Positions 9,571-18,042 of a stretch of DNA of 64,000 nucleotides are shown here, one piece after another. The notes under the pieces were generated by a model, which saw only the letters and a program-made list of their open reading frames with translations, was not told where the DNA came from and made no database searches. The stretch is from Pseudooceanicola marinus (GTDB taxonomy: Bacteria > Pseudomonadota > Alphaproteobacteria > Rhodobacterales > Rhodobacteraceae), in contig NZ_JAIVMC010000010.1 of assembly GCF_020177265.1 (NCBI RefSeq), forward strand, positions 62,001-126,000, read 5' to 3'. Positions within the stretch are counted from its first letter, which is position 1. Every line of letters starts with the position of its first letter. Made by a program: the position numbers and the translations under genes.

Positions 9571-10608
9571 CTAGCGCCCCTGCCGCCGCCGCGACGGGGC
9601 CTCGCCCGTCCACCCCTGGTAGGCGCGCCAGAACACGGTGCCGTCGGAATAGCCCAGGGCCTGCGCCACCTGTTTCAGGCTGAGGCGCGGATCGGCCAGG
9701 TAGGTTTCCGCGATCTGCCGGCGGTGGCCCTGCACGATGGCGCGCAGCGAGGTCCCCTCGGCGGCCAACCCCCGTTGCAGGGACCGCGGCGCCATCCCCA
9801 GCTCGCCCGCGATGCCCGGCAGGTCCACGGCGCGCTGGCCCAGGTTGCGCACCACCACGGACAGCACCCGGTCGGCCAGCGCCTGGTCCGCGTCCTGTTC
9901 CAGGCCGAGGTCGGCCACATGCCGTTCGATCACCCGGATCAGCCCCGCATCCTCCGCCCGGTGCTGATGGTCCAGACCCTCGGGGGCGAAGACCAGCCGG
10001 GCCGAGCTTTGGCCGAAGCGCACCGGCGCGCGGAAGATCCGTTCCAGCAGGTCGGCGCGACGCGAGGGCGCATGTTCGAAATGCACCTCCAGCGGCTGCC
10101 AGCGCGGATCGAAGGCGATTCGGATCATCCGCGCCAGCGTCGAGAGGGAAAACTCGCTGTCCTGGGGCAGGGGACGCACGCGGGGCGCGCGGATGTGATA
10201 GCTGATCGACAGCAGCGCGCCCGTTCGGGTGATCTGCATGTCGGTGGCGCTTTGCAGCGCCGACAGGGCCCCGGCGAACCGTTCCAGCCCGCGCCGGATC
10301 GTGCCCGATTGCAGCAGCAGCAGCCCGGTGGGGCCCAGATCGGCGGGCTGGATGCGCTGACCCAGGCGCGCGCCCAGCACCGGATCGCCCGCCAGCTCCG
10401 CGGCATCCTCGAAGACCTGGAGGTAGGCGGGCAGGGGAATCACCTCGTAGGGATCGCGCACCCGGGCCGGGTCGAGGCCGTGGCGGTGCAGCACCGTTTC
10501 AATCCTGCCTGTCTCTTCGGCAAAATGCGCCAGAACCGGCGCGAGAGCAGACGCCCGCAGGGACGGGATTTCCGGCAGGGGCCGCGTGCGCGGCGGCAAA
10601 TCCGACAT
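9571..10608 (-). CDS. AraC-family transcriptional regulator
   Basis: A 345-aa regulator: N-terminal arabinose-binding-like region (about 30-210) and a C-terminal double helix-turn-helix (about 245-340; IAGELGMAPRSLQRGL and VAQALGYSDGTVFWRAYQGWTG). This is the OruR/GbdR-like layout common in regulators of amine and amino-acid catabolism. It is divergent from the copper amine oxidase gene, its likely target. Two direct repeats 21 bp apart lie in the shared gap. It converges with the RpiR gene with a 12-bp gap. Confidence 0.9.
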   Translation of the reverse strand: MSDLPPRTRPLPEIPSLRASALAPVLAHFAEETGRIETVLHRHGLDPARVRDPYEVIPLPAYLQVFEDAAELAGDPVLGARLGQRIQPADLGPTGLLLLQSGTIRRGLERFAGALSALQSATDMQITRTGALLSISYHIRAPRVRPLPQDSEFSLSTLARMIRIAFDPRWQPLEVHFEHAPSRRADLLERIFRAPVRFGQSSARLVFAPEGLDHQHRAEDAGLIRVIERHVADLGLEQDADQALADRVLSVVVRNLGQRAVDLPGIAGELGMAPRSLQRGLAAEGTSLRAIVQGHRRQIAETYLADPRLSLKQVAQALGYSDGTVFWRAYQGWTGEAPSRRRQGR

Positions 10609-10627
10609 TTCCGACCCTCCTTTGCCG

Positions 10628-10665
10628 TTTGGCGCAGATTATCGAATTTTTGGCGTTGATCGCAA
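10628..10665 (+). promoter_or_regulatory. Direct-repeat operator, candidate AraC-family site
   Basis: TTTGGCGCAGAT starts at 10628 and TTTGGCGTTGAT at 10649: 10 of 12 bases match and the spacing is exactly 21 bp. Paired direct sites two helical turns apart are the classical binding layout of AraC-family dimers. The site lies between the regulator and the amine oxidase it faces. Confidence 0.55.
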
Positions 10666-10730
10666 TAGGTGCAGCTGAGGCGCTTCTTACCCTGATCGCA
10701 AAAGGACATGCGACAGGAGGGACCCCCGCC

Positions 10731-12710
10731 ATGACAGAACCCGTTGCCGAGACCCCGATCACCCATCCGCTGGACCCGATCAGCGCCGCCGAGGTGGTGC
10801 GCCTGAAGCAGATCTTGGCCGAGGCCGGCGTCGCGGGGGAAACCCTGCGGTTCAGCTACGTCATGCTGCGCGAACCCGCCCGCGAGGTGCTGGCCGCCTG
10901 GTCCCCCGGCCAGCCGGTCCCGCGGGAAATCGGCGTGCTGGTGATGGACATCGTGGCGCAAACCTTGCGCGAGATGGTCGTCGACATCCCTGCCGGCGCC
11001 ATCGTCGTTGACAAGGCGCTGGATCCGGCAAGGGACGGCTGGGGCCCGGTCCTGGACGAGGACTACGTGGCCGCCGAAGAGATTTCCAAGGCCGACCCGC
11101 GCTTTGTCGCGGCGCTGGCCGAGCGGGGGATCACCGACCTCGATCAGGTCTTCTGCTGCCCGCTGTCCGCCGGTGTCTACGGCTGGGACGGCGAAGAGGG
11201 GCGGCGCATGCTGCGCGTCCTCAGCTTCCACGCGCCCAACCCCGATGCCATTCATGAGCTCTGGGCCCATCCGATCGAGGGGGTGGTCTGTCACGTCGAC
11301 CTGCTGACCCGTGAGGTGATCCGCTTCGTCGATACCGGCTACACCGACATCCCCCAGACTAGCGGCGACTACATGGACCGCGACCTGGGCGGGCCGCTGC
11401 GCGAGGACATGAAGCCGCTGAACATCACCCAGCCGCAGGGCGGGTCCTTCACCATGGAGGACAATATCCTGCGCTGGCAGAACTGGGAGATCCGGGTCGG
11501 GTTCAACGGGCGTGAGGGGCTGACCCTGCACGACATCAGCTTCAACGACCGGGGGCGCAAGCGGCCGATCATGAACCGGGCCTCGGTCAGCGAGATGGTG
11601 GTGCCCTACGGCGAGCCGCAGCCGACCCACGAATGGCAGAACTACTTCGATGCGGGCGAATACCAGTTCGGGCGCCTGGCCAATTCGCTGGTGCTGGGCT
11701 GCGACTGCCTGGGCGAGATCCACTATGTCGACGCCACCGTCGTCGATGACTTCTGCAACCCGATGGAGATCAAGAACGCGATCTGCATCCACGAGGAGGA
11801 CTTCGGCACCCTGTGGAAGCACACCTGCGTCTTCTCGGGCCGCTCCGACGTGCGGCGGCAGCGGCGGCTCGTCGTCAGCTTCTTCGTGACCGTGGGCAAC
11901 TACGATTACGGCTTCTACTGGTATTTCTACCTCGACGGGAAGATCGAGCTGGAGTGCAAGGCGACTGGCATCGTCTTCACCTCCGGCCGGCCCGAAGGGG
12001 ACTACGAATGGGCGACCGAGATGGCGCCGCGCCTGGGTGCGCCGCAGCACCAGCACCTGTTTTCGGCCCGCCTCGACATGGCGGTGGACGGGCAGAAGAA
12101 CTTCGTCGACGAGATCGACGTGGCCCGCGTGCCGAAAGGGCCGGGCAACCCGCTGGGCAATGCCTTCACCCGCCAGATCACCCGGCTGGAACGCGAAAGC
12201 GACGCGCAGCGGGTGGCGAAGAACGAGGTGTTGCGGACCTGGCGCATCTCCTCGGCCGAGACGACCAACCACGTGGGCGAACCGCCGGCCTTCCTGCTGA
12301 TGCCTGAAGGGCTGCCGCTGCTGCTGGCCGACGACGACGCCTCGATCACCAGGCGGGCGGGCTTTGCCACGAAGAGCCTCTGGGTGACGCAGTTCGACCG
12401 CGATGAGCTGTGGGCGGCGGGATATACCCCGAACCAGCACCCGGGCGGCGCGGGCCTGCCCAGCTACGCGGCGGCGGATCGCGGGGTGGATGGCGAGGAC
12501 ATCGTCGTCTGGCACACCTTCGGCCTGACCCATTTCCCCCGCACCGAGGACTGGCCGGTGATGCCGGTGGACTATGCCGGGTTCAAGCTGCGGCCCGAGA
12601 ACTTCTTCGACCGCAACCCGACGCTGGACGTGCCCGAGGATCCGAACGGGAAGGAATGCTGCCAGTCCAACAAGACCCGCGCCGCCGAGGGCGGCTGCGG
12701 CAGCTGCTGA
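10731..12710 (+). CDS. Copper-containing primary-amine oxidase (TPQ)
   Basis: Oxidises primary amines to aldehydes, releasing ammonia and hydrogen peroxide. The protein is 659 aa from the ATG at 10731 (AGGAGGG upstream). It aligns by eye with Arthrobacter globiformis amine oxidase: catalytic base Asp307 in NYFDAGEYQFG, cofactor tyrosine Tyr391 in VGNYDYGFYW (self-processed to topaquinone), and copper ligands His440 and His442 (HQHLFSARLDM) and His601 (LTHFPRTEDW). All keep the same mutual spacing as in that enzyme. No signal peptide is visible. The last 16 or so residues are unusual, with four cysteines (ECC ... GGCGSC). A membrane-protein gene follows after 3 bases. Confidence 0.95.
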   Translation: MTEPVAETPITHPLDPISAAEVVRLKQILAEAGVAGETLRFSYVMLREPAREVLAAWSPGQPVPREIGVLVMDIVAQTLREMVVDIPAGAIVVDKALDPARDGWGPVLDEDYVAAEEISKADPRFVAALAERGITDLDQVFCCPLSAGVYGWDGEEGRRMLRVLSFHAPNPDAIHELWAHPIEGVVCHVDLLTREVIRFVDTGYTDIPQTSGDYMDRDLGGPLREDMKPLNITQPQGGSFTMEDNILRWQNWEIRVGFNGREGLTLHDISFNDRGRKRPIMNRASVSEMVVPYGEPQPTHEWQNYFDAGEYQFGRLANSLVLGCDCLGEIHYVDATVVDDFCNPMEIKNAICIHEEDFGTLWKHTCVFSGRSDVRRQRRLVVSFFVTVGNYDYGFYWYFYLDGKIELECKATGIVFTSGRPEGDYEWATEMAPRLGAPQHQHLFSARLDMAVDGQKNFVDEIDVARVPKGPGNPLGNAFTRQITRLERESDAQRVAKNEVLRTWRISSAETTNHVGEPPAFLLMPEGLPLLLADDDASITRRAGFATKSLWVTQFDRDELWAAGYTPNQHPGGAGLPSYAAADRGVDGEDIVVWHTFGLTHFPRTEDWPVMPVDYAGFKLRPENFFDRNPTLDVPEDPNGKECCQSNKTRAAEGGCGSC

Positions 12711-12713
12711 ACG

Positions 12714-13247
12714 ATGACGGCCTATCACTGGGCCCTGCTGGGCGTCGCGGCCCTTGGCACCCTGGCCTGCGTCACCGCCACCCGCGGCCCTGACCGGGTC
12801 GAGGCGGTGGTGGGTTTGGGCGCCATGGGGCTTGCGATGACCGGCGTGCCGGCGCTGCTTTACGGCGGCGTCACGGTGCTGGCCCTGCTGGCGCTGCCGC
12901 CGCTTCTGTGGTCCGCGACCGGACGGCAGGGGCGGGCGATGTGCTTGCACCGGGCGGCCTCCAACCTGGTGATGGCCGCGGTGCTGCTGGCGCTCTACGC
13001 GCTGAACGGCCCGGCCCTGTGCGGCGATGCGGCGCTGCCGCTTCTGACGGCAGAGGGGGTGACCCTGCTGCCCATGTCGCGGGCATCGGCCCTTTTCGTG
13101 CAGGGCACCGCGCTGGCGCTGATGCTCTATGCCCTTCTCAGCCTCAGGATTTCCTGGGGCGTGCTGGAGCGGGGCCGGGCCGCCGCACTGATGGAAATCC
13201 TGCCGATGAGCCTCGCGACCATCGGCATGGCGGTGCGGATCACCTGA
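12714..13247 (+). CDS. Small membrane protein coupled to the amine oxidase gene
   Basis: Unrecognised 177-aa hydrophobic protein with about five or six membrane segments (residues about 5-22, 32-45, 50-67, 85-102, 130-147 and 155-172). A cytosolic or periplasmic CLHRAASN segment contains a Cys and a His. It starts 3 bases after the amine oxidase stop, so the two are almost certainly co-translated. A link to copper delivery or export of an amine-oxidation product is possible, but there is no direct sequence evidence. It resembles small DUF-type multi-pass proteins; no family is assigned. Confidence 0.7.
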   Translation: MTAYHWALLGVAALGTLACVTATRGPDRVEAVVGLGAMGLAMTGVPALLYGGVTVLALLALPPLLWSATGRQGRAMCLHRAASNLVMAAVLLALYALNGPALCGDAALPLLTAEGVTLLPMSRASALFVQGTALALMLYALLSLRISWGVLERGRAAALMEILPMSLATIGMAVRIT

Positions 13248-13371
13248 GACCCGCACCGCCCCGACCCCGCCGCAGGCCGTGGTGCGGCGGGCCGGGCCGA
13301 CCAAGTCTACCACGGCCAAGGACATGACCCCGAAACCGGCGTTCAGACCGGACCCAACAGGAGACGCACCC

Positions 13372-14322
13372 ATGAAGACCCTCACCCTCTTCCCCCTTGC
13401 CGCGGCGGCTGCGCTGAGCGTGCCGCTGATCGCTCCGACCGCCGCCCTGGCCGAATGGCCGGAACAGCCGGTCGAGTTTGTCGTGCCCTTCCCCCCGGGC
13501 GACCTGGAGGACATCCTGACCCGGATGATCGCCGATGAATTCCAGAAGGAATACGGCGTCCCGGCGGCGGTGGTGAACAAGCCCGGCGGCGGCGGCGGAC
13601 CCTTCCCCGGCGCGGTCGAGGTCGCCAATGCCGAGGCCGATGGCTACACCGTGGGCTCCTTCGTGTCGGACGTGGTGCTGACCGGGCCGCAGATCGGCAT
13701 CCCGGCGCTGTCGCCCAACCCCTTCGAGCCGATCGGCGTCTTCGTCACCTATCCCTTCGTCATCGCCGCCGGTGGTGACGCCCCCTACGACAGCATCGAC
13801 GAACTGGCCGCCTACGCGCAGGAGAACGAGGTCGCCCTGGGCCACTTCGGCGCCATGCTGACCCCCACCCAGATCACCTTTGCCCTGGCCAAGGCCAAGG
13901 GGTTCGATTTCGCCTATGAGGCGGCCTTCGACGCGCTGGATTGCAACACGCTGGCCTCGGGCGACGTGGACGTGATGAACACCACCCTGCAACAGATCTT
14001 CCCCTGCCTCGACGAGGTGAAGGTGCTGGCCTCTATTGGGGCCGAGCGCATCCCCGTCACGCCCGAGGTGCCCACCGTGGCAGAGGTGCAGCCGGATCTG
14101 AACATGGCGCTGTGGAACGGTCTGTTCGTCAAGGCCGACGTGCCGCAGGAGGCGCGCGACAAGATCGCGGCGGTGGCGCAGACGGTCATCGCCTCCGACG
14201 CGGCCAAGACGCTGGCGGCGGACACCGGTGCGCTGATCTACTGGCAGGACACGGCAGAGGCGGAGGCCCAGATCGAGGCCGACATGGAAACGCTCGGCAC
14301 CATCTCCGGGCTGCTGGAATGA
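13372..14322 (+). CDS. tctC: Tripartite tricarboxylate transporter binding protein TctC
   Basis: Periplasmic binding protein (Bug/TctC family), 316 aa. The signal peptide covers about residues 1-25 (ending TAALAEWPEQPV) and is followed by the family-typical VEFVVPFPPGDLEDILTRM and KPGGGGG segments. It captures a carboxylate and hands it to TctA/B. The ATG at 13372 follows ACAGGAG; an in-frame ATG at 13324 lacks a ribosome-binding site. Its last codons overlap the tctB start. The ligand could be citrate, another carboxylate or an aromatic acid; sequence alone does not decide. Confidence 0.9.
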   Translation: MKTLTLFPLAAAAALSVPLIAPTAALAEWPEQPVEFVVPFPPGDLEDILTRMIADEFQKEYGVPAAVVNKPGGGGGPFPGAVEVANAEADGYTVGSFVSDVVLTGPQIGIPALSPNPFEPIGVFVTYPFVIAAGGDAPYDSIDELAAYAQENEVALGHFGAMLTPTQITFALAKAKGFDFAYEAAFDALDCNTLASGDVDVMNTTLQQIFPCLDEVKVLASIGAERIPVTPEVPTVAEVQPDLNMALWNGLFVKADVPQEARDKIAAVAQTVIASDAAKTLAADTGALIYWQDTAEAEAQIEADMETLGTISGLLE

Positions 14323-14927
14323 CCCCAGCCCCTGAAAACGGCCGGCGCGCGGAGAAACTGCCGCGCGCCGGCAGCCGGTTCCGGAACGTCATCCGCATCC
14401 GCAACTTCCAGGCGCTGTTCGGGCGGTTCGGGCGGCCCGGGGACCTGATTTTCGCCAGCGGCTTCATGGTTCTGGCTCTGGCGCTGCTGCTGGCCCTGCC
14501 CTGGCAGGTCGTATGGGCGCCGCGCACCAGGCTCTACATGCAGCCGGGGTTCTGGCCGGGGGTGGCGATTGCCTGCATGGTCCTGTTCGGCGCCGGTCAC
14601 CTGCTGGGCGCGCTGCTGTCGGACCGCCGCCCGGGCTGGCAGGCGGAACTGCTGGGCTGGGCGCGCAGCCTGGAATTCGCGGGCTGGTTCCTGGTCTACG
14701 TCTGGCTGGTGCCCCTGGGCGGCTACCTGCCCGTCACCATCCTCTTCACCTGCGCGCTGGCCTTCCGCATGGGCTATCGCAGCTGGCGCTGGATGGGGCT
14801 GTCGGGGCTTTTCGCCCTGGGAGTCGTCGTGGGGTTCAAATCCTTCCTGCAGGTGAAGATCCCGGCAGGGGCGGTCTATGCCTACCTGCCCGACGGGATC
14901 CGCACCTTCGCCATGGTCAATTTCTGA
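14319..14927 (+). CDS. tctB: Tripartite tricarboxylate transporter small membrane subunit TctB
   Basis: Small integral membrane subunit, 202 aa from an ATG overlapping the tctC stop (ATGA). A basic N-terminal tail of about 45 residues precedes four hydrophobic segments, as in TctB (usually 140-180 aa; this one has a longer tail). It stabilises or assists TctA. tctA follows 7 bases after the stop. Confidence 0.85.
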   Translation: MTPAPENGRRAEKLPRAGSRFRNVIRIRNFQALFGRFGRPGDLIFASGFMVLALALLLALPWQVVWAPRTRLYMQPGFWPGVAIACMVLFGAGHLLGALLSDRRPGWQAELLGWARSLEFAGWFLVYVWLVPLGGYLPVTILFTCALAFRMGYRSWRWMGLSGLFALGVVVGFKSFLQVKIPAGAVYAYLPDGIRTFAMVNF

Positions 14928-14934
14928 GGTCTGC

Positions 14935-16416
14935 ATGGATATGCTGATGTCCGGCATCGGGATGCTGATGCACTGGGACGTGTTGCTGGCGCTGCTGGTG
15001 GGATCCGTGGGCGGCGTGGTGATCGGCGCCATCCCCGGGGTCGGCCCGGCGGTGGCCATCGCCATCCTGCTGCCCGCCACCTTCGCGATGGAGCCGCTGG
15101 TGGGCCTGGTGATGCTGCTGGGGATCTACGGGTCCTCGATGTTCGGCGGCGCGCTGCCGGCGATCCTGATCAATACGCCCGGCACCGCCGTCAACGCGCT
15201 GACCACCTATGACGGCCACCCGATGACGAAGCGCGGCGAGGCGCTGCGGGCGCTCGGCCTGGCCTATGGGGCCTCCTTTACCGGCGGCGTCCTGTCGATC
15301 CTGGCGCTGATCCTCTTCTCGCCGGTGCTGGCCAAGGTGGCGCCGATGTTCGGTTCGCGCGAGATCTTCCTGGCCGCACTGCTGGGGCTGGTTCTGGTGG
15401 TGCTGGCGCATCGCGGACAGACCTTCGCCGCGGGTGCCCTGGCGGGCTTGGGCATCTTCCTGGGCACCGTCGGGTTGGAGCCGGTCAAATACACGCAACG
15501 GTTTACCTTCGGGCAAGATTGGCTGGGATCTGGCTTCGACCTGATCGTGGTGGTGCTGGGCCTCTTCGCGCTGAGCCAGGCCTTCGACTTGCTTTCCAGC
15601 CCCGAAAGCGCCCCGGACGCCCAGCCGATCCGTGGCCGCATGGGCCGCGCCATGACAGAGGTCCTGGGGTTCAAGCGCATCGCGGGCGTCGGCGCGGGTT
15701 TCGGGGTGTTGATGGGGATGATCCCCGGCGTGGGAGAGTTCACCGCCCAGTTCCTCAGCTATACCTACGCGCAGAAGACCTCGAAGGACCCGGACGCCTT
15801 CGGCAAGGGCAGCCCCGAGGGGCTGGTCGCCAGCGAGGCGGCCAACAACGCGGTGCCGGCGGCAGCGATGATCCCGCTTCTGGCGCTCGGCATCCCGGGC
15901 GAGGCGCTGACGGCGATGATGCTGTCGGTCTTCTACGTGCACAACGTGATCCCCGGCCCGCAGCTCTTCCAGGGGCAGATCGATTTCGTCTATGCGCTCT
16001 ACGCGGCGATGCTGCTGCTCAACGTGATCGTGGTGGCCTTCCTGCTGGTGGCCTCGAACGGGCTTCTGCGGATCATCCGCATCCCCACGCGGTTCCTCGG
16101 CGTGATGATCCTGGTCCTCAGCTTCGTCGGGGTCTACTCGCTGCGCAACTCCACGGTGGATTGCGCCCTGGCGGCGGGCTTCGGCGTGCTGGGGCTGGTG
16201 CTGAAGCGGCAGAACCTGCCGGTGGTGCCGATCGTGCTGGGTATGGTGCTGGGCGGGATCATGGAGGTGAAGCTGCGCTCGGGCATGGCCCGCGTCCGGA
16301 CCTTCGCGGATTTCTTTGACCGGCCGATTGCGGCGATCCTCGGGCTGGCGATCCTGGCCCTCCTGACGCTGCATTTCGTCGGCCTCTACCGGGAGAACCG
16401 CAACCGCGAGACCTGA
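14935..16416 (+). CDS. tctA: Tripartite tricarboxylate transporter large membrane subunit TctA
   Basis: Large permease, 493 aa, about 11-12 hydrophobic segments. Typical TctA signatures are GGVVIGAIPGVGPA near the N-terminus and the internally repeated GMIPGVGEFTAQFLSY, the two re-entrant glycine-rich loops that form the transport site. The ATG at 14935 has TGAGG upstream, inside the end of tctB. Last gene of the tctCBA operon, with only a weak 6-bp hairpin (16417-16432) before the convergent amidase. Confidence 0.93.
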   Translation: MDMLMSGIGMLMHWDVLLALLVGSVGGVVIGAIPGVGPAVAIAILLPATFAMEPLVGLVMLLGIYGSSMFGGALPAILINTPGTAVNALTTYDGHPMTKRGEALRALGLAYGASFTGGVLSILALILFSPVLAKVAPMFGSREIFLAALLGLVLVVLAHRGQTFAAGALAGLGIFLGTVGLEPVKYTQRFTFGQDWLGSGFDLIVVVLGLFALSQAFDLLSSPESAPDAQPIRGRMGRAMTEVLGFKRIAGVGAGFGVLMGMIPGVGEFTAQFLSYTYAQKTSKDPDAFGKGSPEGLVASEAANNAVPAAAMIPLLALGIPGEALTAMMLSVFYVHNVIPGPQLFQGQIDFVYALYAAMLLLNVIVVAFLLVASNGLLRIIRIPTRFLGVMILVLSFVGVYSLRNSTVDCALAAGFGVLGLVLKRQNLPVVPIVLGMVLGGIMEVKLRSGMARVRTFADFFDRPIAAILGLAILALLTLHFVGLYRENRNRET

Positions 16417-16452
16417 CGGGCCTGTCGGCCCGCGCCGCGCCCCCCTGCGCGT

Positions 16453-17925
16453 TCAGCCGCCCGGCGTCACCGGGTCGATGGGGCCAAGCGGCCCGCCGCA
16501 GGCCATCTCCACCGCGCGGGCGGCCGCCAGCAGCGCCGCCTCGCCACGCGGCTGGCCGATCAGTTGCAGGCCCACGGGCAGGCCTTCGGGCGACAGGCCG
16601 ACGGGCACCGAGACGGAGGGCAGGCCGGTCACCGGCGAGAGGTAGGAAAAGCGCAGCCAGGCGATGTAGTCGGTCAGCGGCAGCCCGTCGATCTCGCGCG
16701 GGTATTCCTCCTCCACCGGGCCGGGCATCAGCCCGACCACCGGGCAGGCCAGCACGTCGAAGCCGGTCATGAACCCCTGCACGATGTCGAAAAGCCGCGA
16801 CCGCGCCTGCTGTGCGTCCAGTACGTCGGTGATCGTCAGGGCACGGCCATAGTCGATGTTCTCGCGCAGGGTCTGCTTGAAGTTGCGCTGCAGCTTCGGG
16901 TCGGCGCGCCCGGGGCCGGAGGCCCAGAGCATGCCGCGCAGGGTGCGATAGGTCCGGTCGAGATCCGGCAGCGGCGGCCAGGTTTCCTCCACCGTGGCGC
17001 CCGCCGCCTCGATCCGCGACAGCGCCGCGCGCAGATGCGCTTCCATCTCCTGCGACACCGGCGCCAGCCCGTCGAGATCGGGGGAGAAGGCGATGCGGAT
17101 GCGACCGTCGGCGCGGGCCACTGCCTCTTGATAGGGCGCGTCGGGGGCGGGGTAGGACAGCGGCTCGGCGGGGTCGAACCCGGCCATGGCATCGAGGAAG
17201 AGGGCGCAATCAAGGACCGAACGGGCCATGGGGCCCTGCACCGCCTCGGTGTGGAACCGCGAATGGGCCGGTGCGCCCGGCACCACACCGGGGGAGGGGC
17301 GGAACCCCACGACGCCGCAATAGGCCGCCGGGGTGCGCAGCGACCCCGCCAGGTCCGATCCATGGGCCAGCCAGACCTCGCCCGTGGCCAGCGCCGCCGC
17401 CGCCCCGCCCGAGGAGCCGCCGGCGTTGCGGGTCGTGTCCCAGGGGTTGCGGGTGAAGCCGAAGACATCGTTGAACGTATTGGCCCCGGCGCCGAATTCG
17501 GGCGTGTTGCTCTTGGCCAGGACGATCCCGCCGCGCGCCTCGATCCGGCTGACGATGGGCGAGGAGGTGTCGGGCACATGGGCCGTCATGCCACGCGTGC
17601 CGAAGGTCGACCGCACGCCGGAGACCTCCGCCAGGTCCTTGATGGCCAGCGGCAGACCTGCCAGCCAGCCGGGATGCTCGCGCGGCCCGTCCAGCGCGGC
17701 GGCGGTCGCCTCGGCCCGGGCGCGGCAGAGGGTGGGCAGGGCGTTGACCGCCGGTTCCACCTGGTCGATCCGTGTCATCGCCGCATCGATCAGCGCGTCG
17801 GGGGCGATCTCTCCACGGCGCAGAAGCGACACCGCCTCATGCGCGGAGAGGGCGCAGAGATCCGGGCCGCTGAACGTCGGGGAGGCCTTGGCGTCGGGGC
17901 TGGGAGTGGAAATGGTCTCGGTCAT
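16453..17925 (-). CDS. Amidase (amidase-signature family)
   Basis: A 490-aa hydrolase of the GatA/AtzF/aryl-acylamidase superfamily, cleaving C-N amide bonds. The Ser-cisSer-Lys triad is visible: Lys96 (LAIKDLAEV), Ser171 (GGSSGGAAAALATG) and nucleophile Ser195 (GSDLAGSLRTPA). The usual GSDxGGS reads GSDLAGS here. No GatB or GatC lies nearby, so it is a catabolic amidase rather than a tRNA amidotransferase subunit. It converges on the tctCBA operon; the amide's acid product could be related to the Tct substrate, by inference. Confidence 0.9.
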   Translation of the reverse strand: MTETISTPSPDAKASPTFSGPDLCALSAHEAVSLLRRGEIAPDALIDAAMTRIDQVEPAVNALPTLCRARAEATAAALDGPREHPGWLAGLPLAIKDLAEVSGVRSTFGTRGMTAHVPDTSSPIVSRIEARGGIVLAKSNTPEFGAGANTFNDVFGFTRNPWDTTRNAGGSSGGAAAALATGEVWLAHGSDLAGSLRTPAAYCGVVGFRPSPGVVPGAPAHSRFHTEAVQGPMARSVLDCALFLDAMAGFDPAEPLSYPAPDAPYQEAVARADGRIRIAFSPDLDGLAPVSQEMEAHLRAALSRIEAAGATVEETWPPLPDLDRTYRTLRGMLWASGPGRADPKLQRNFKQTLRENIDYGRALTITDVLDAQQARSRLFDIVQGFMTGFDVLACPVVGLMPGPVEEEYPREIDGLPLTDYIAWLRFSYLSPVTGLPSVSVPVGLSPEGLPVGLQLIGQPRGEAALLAAARAVEMACGGPLGPIDPVTPGG

Positions 17926-18042
17926 GTGGTCGGCCCTGAGCGGTGGCGGAGGGGGCCAGTGTCGGGCGGACGCGAGGCGATGTCAAAGGCGGCCCCTCCG
18001 GGCCGCGCCTGGTGCGTCCGCTCGGGCGGTCGCAGCCGGGGA

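Noticed and set aside
13279-13371. N-terminal extension of TctC from upstream in-frame starts
   Set aside because: A strong ribosome-binding site and a normal signal peptide place the start at 13372; the extension would bury the signal peptide.
10440-13628. Very long open frame on the minus strand across the amine oxidase region
   Set aside because: It mirrors the plus-strand copper amine oxidase, whose catalytic residues are all intact. The minus frame is rich in Arg, His, Gly and Pro with no domain, as expected for antisense of high-GC coding DNA.
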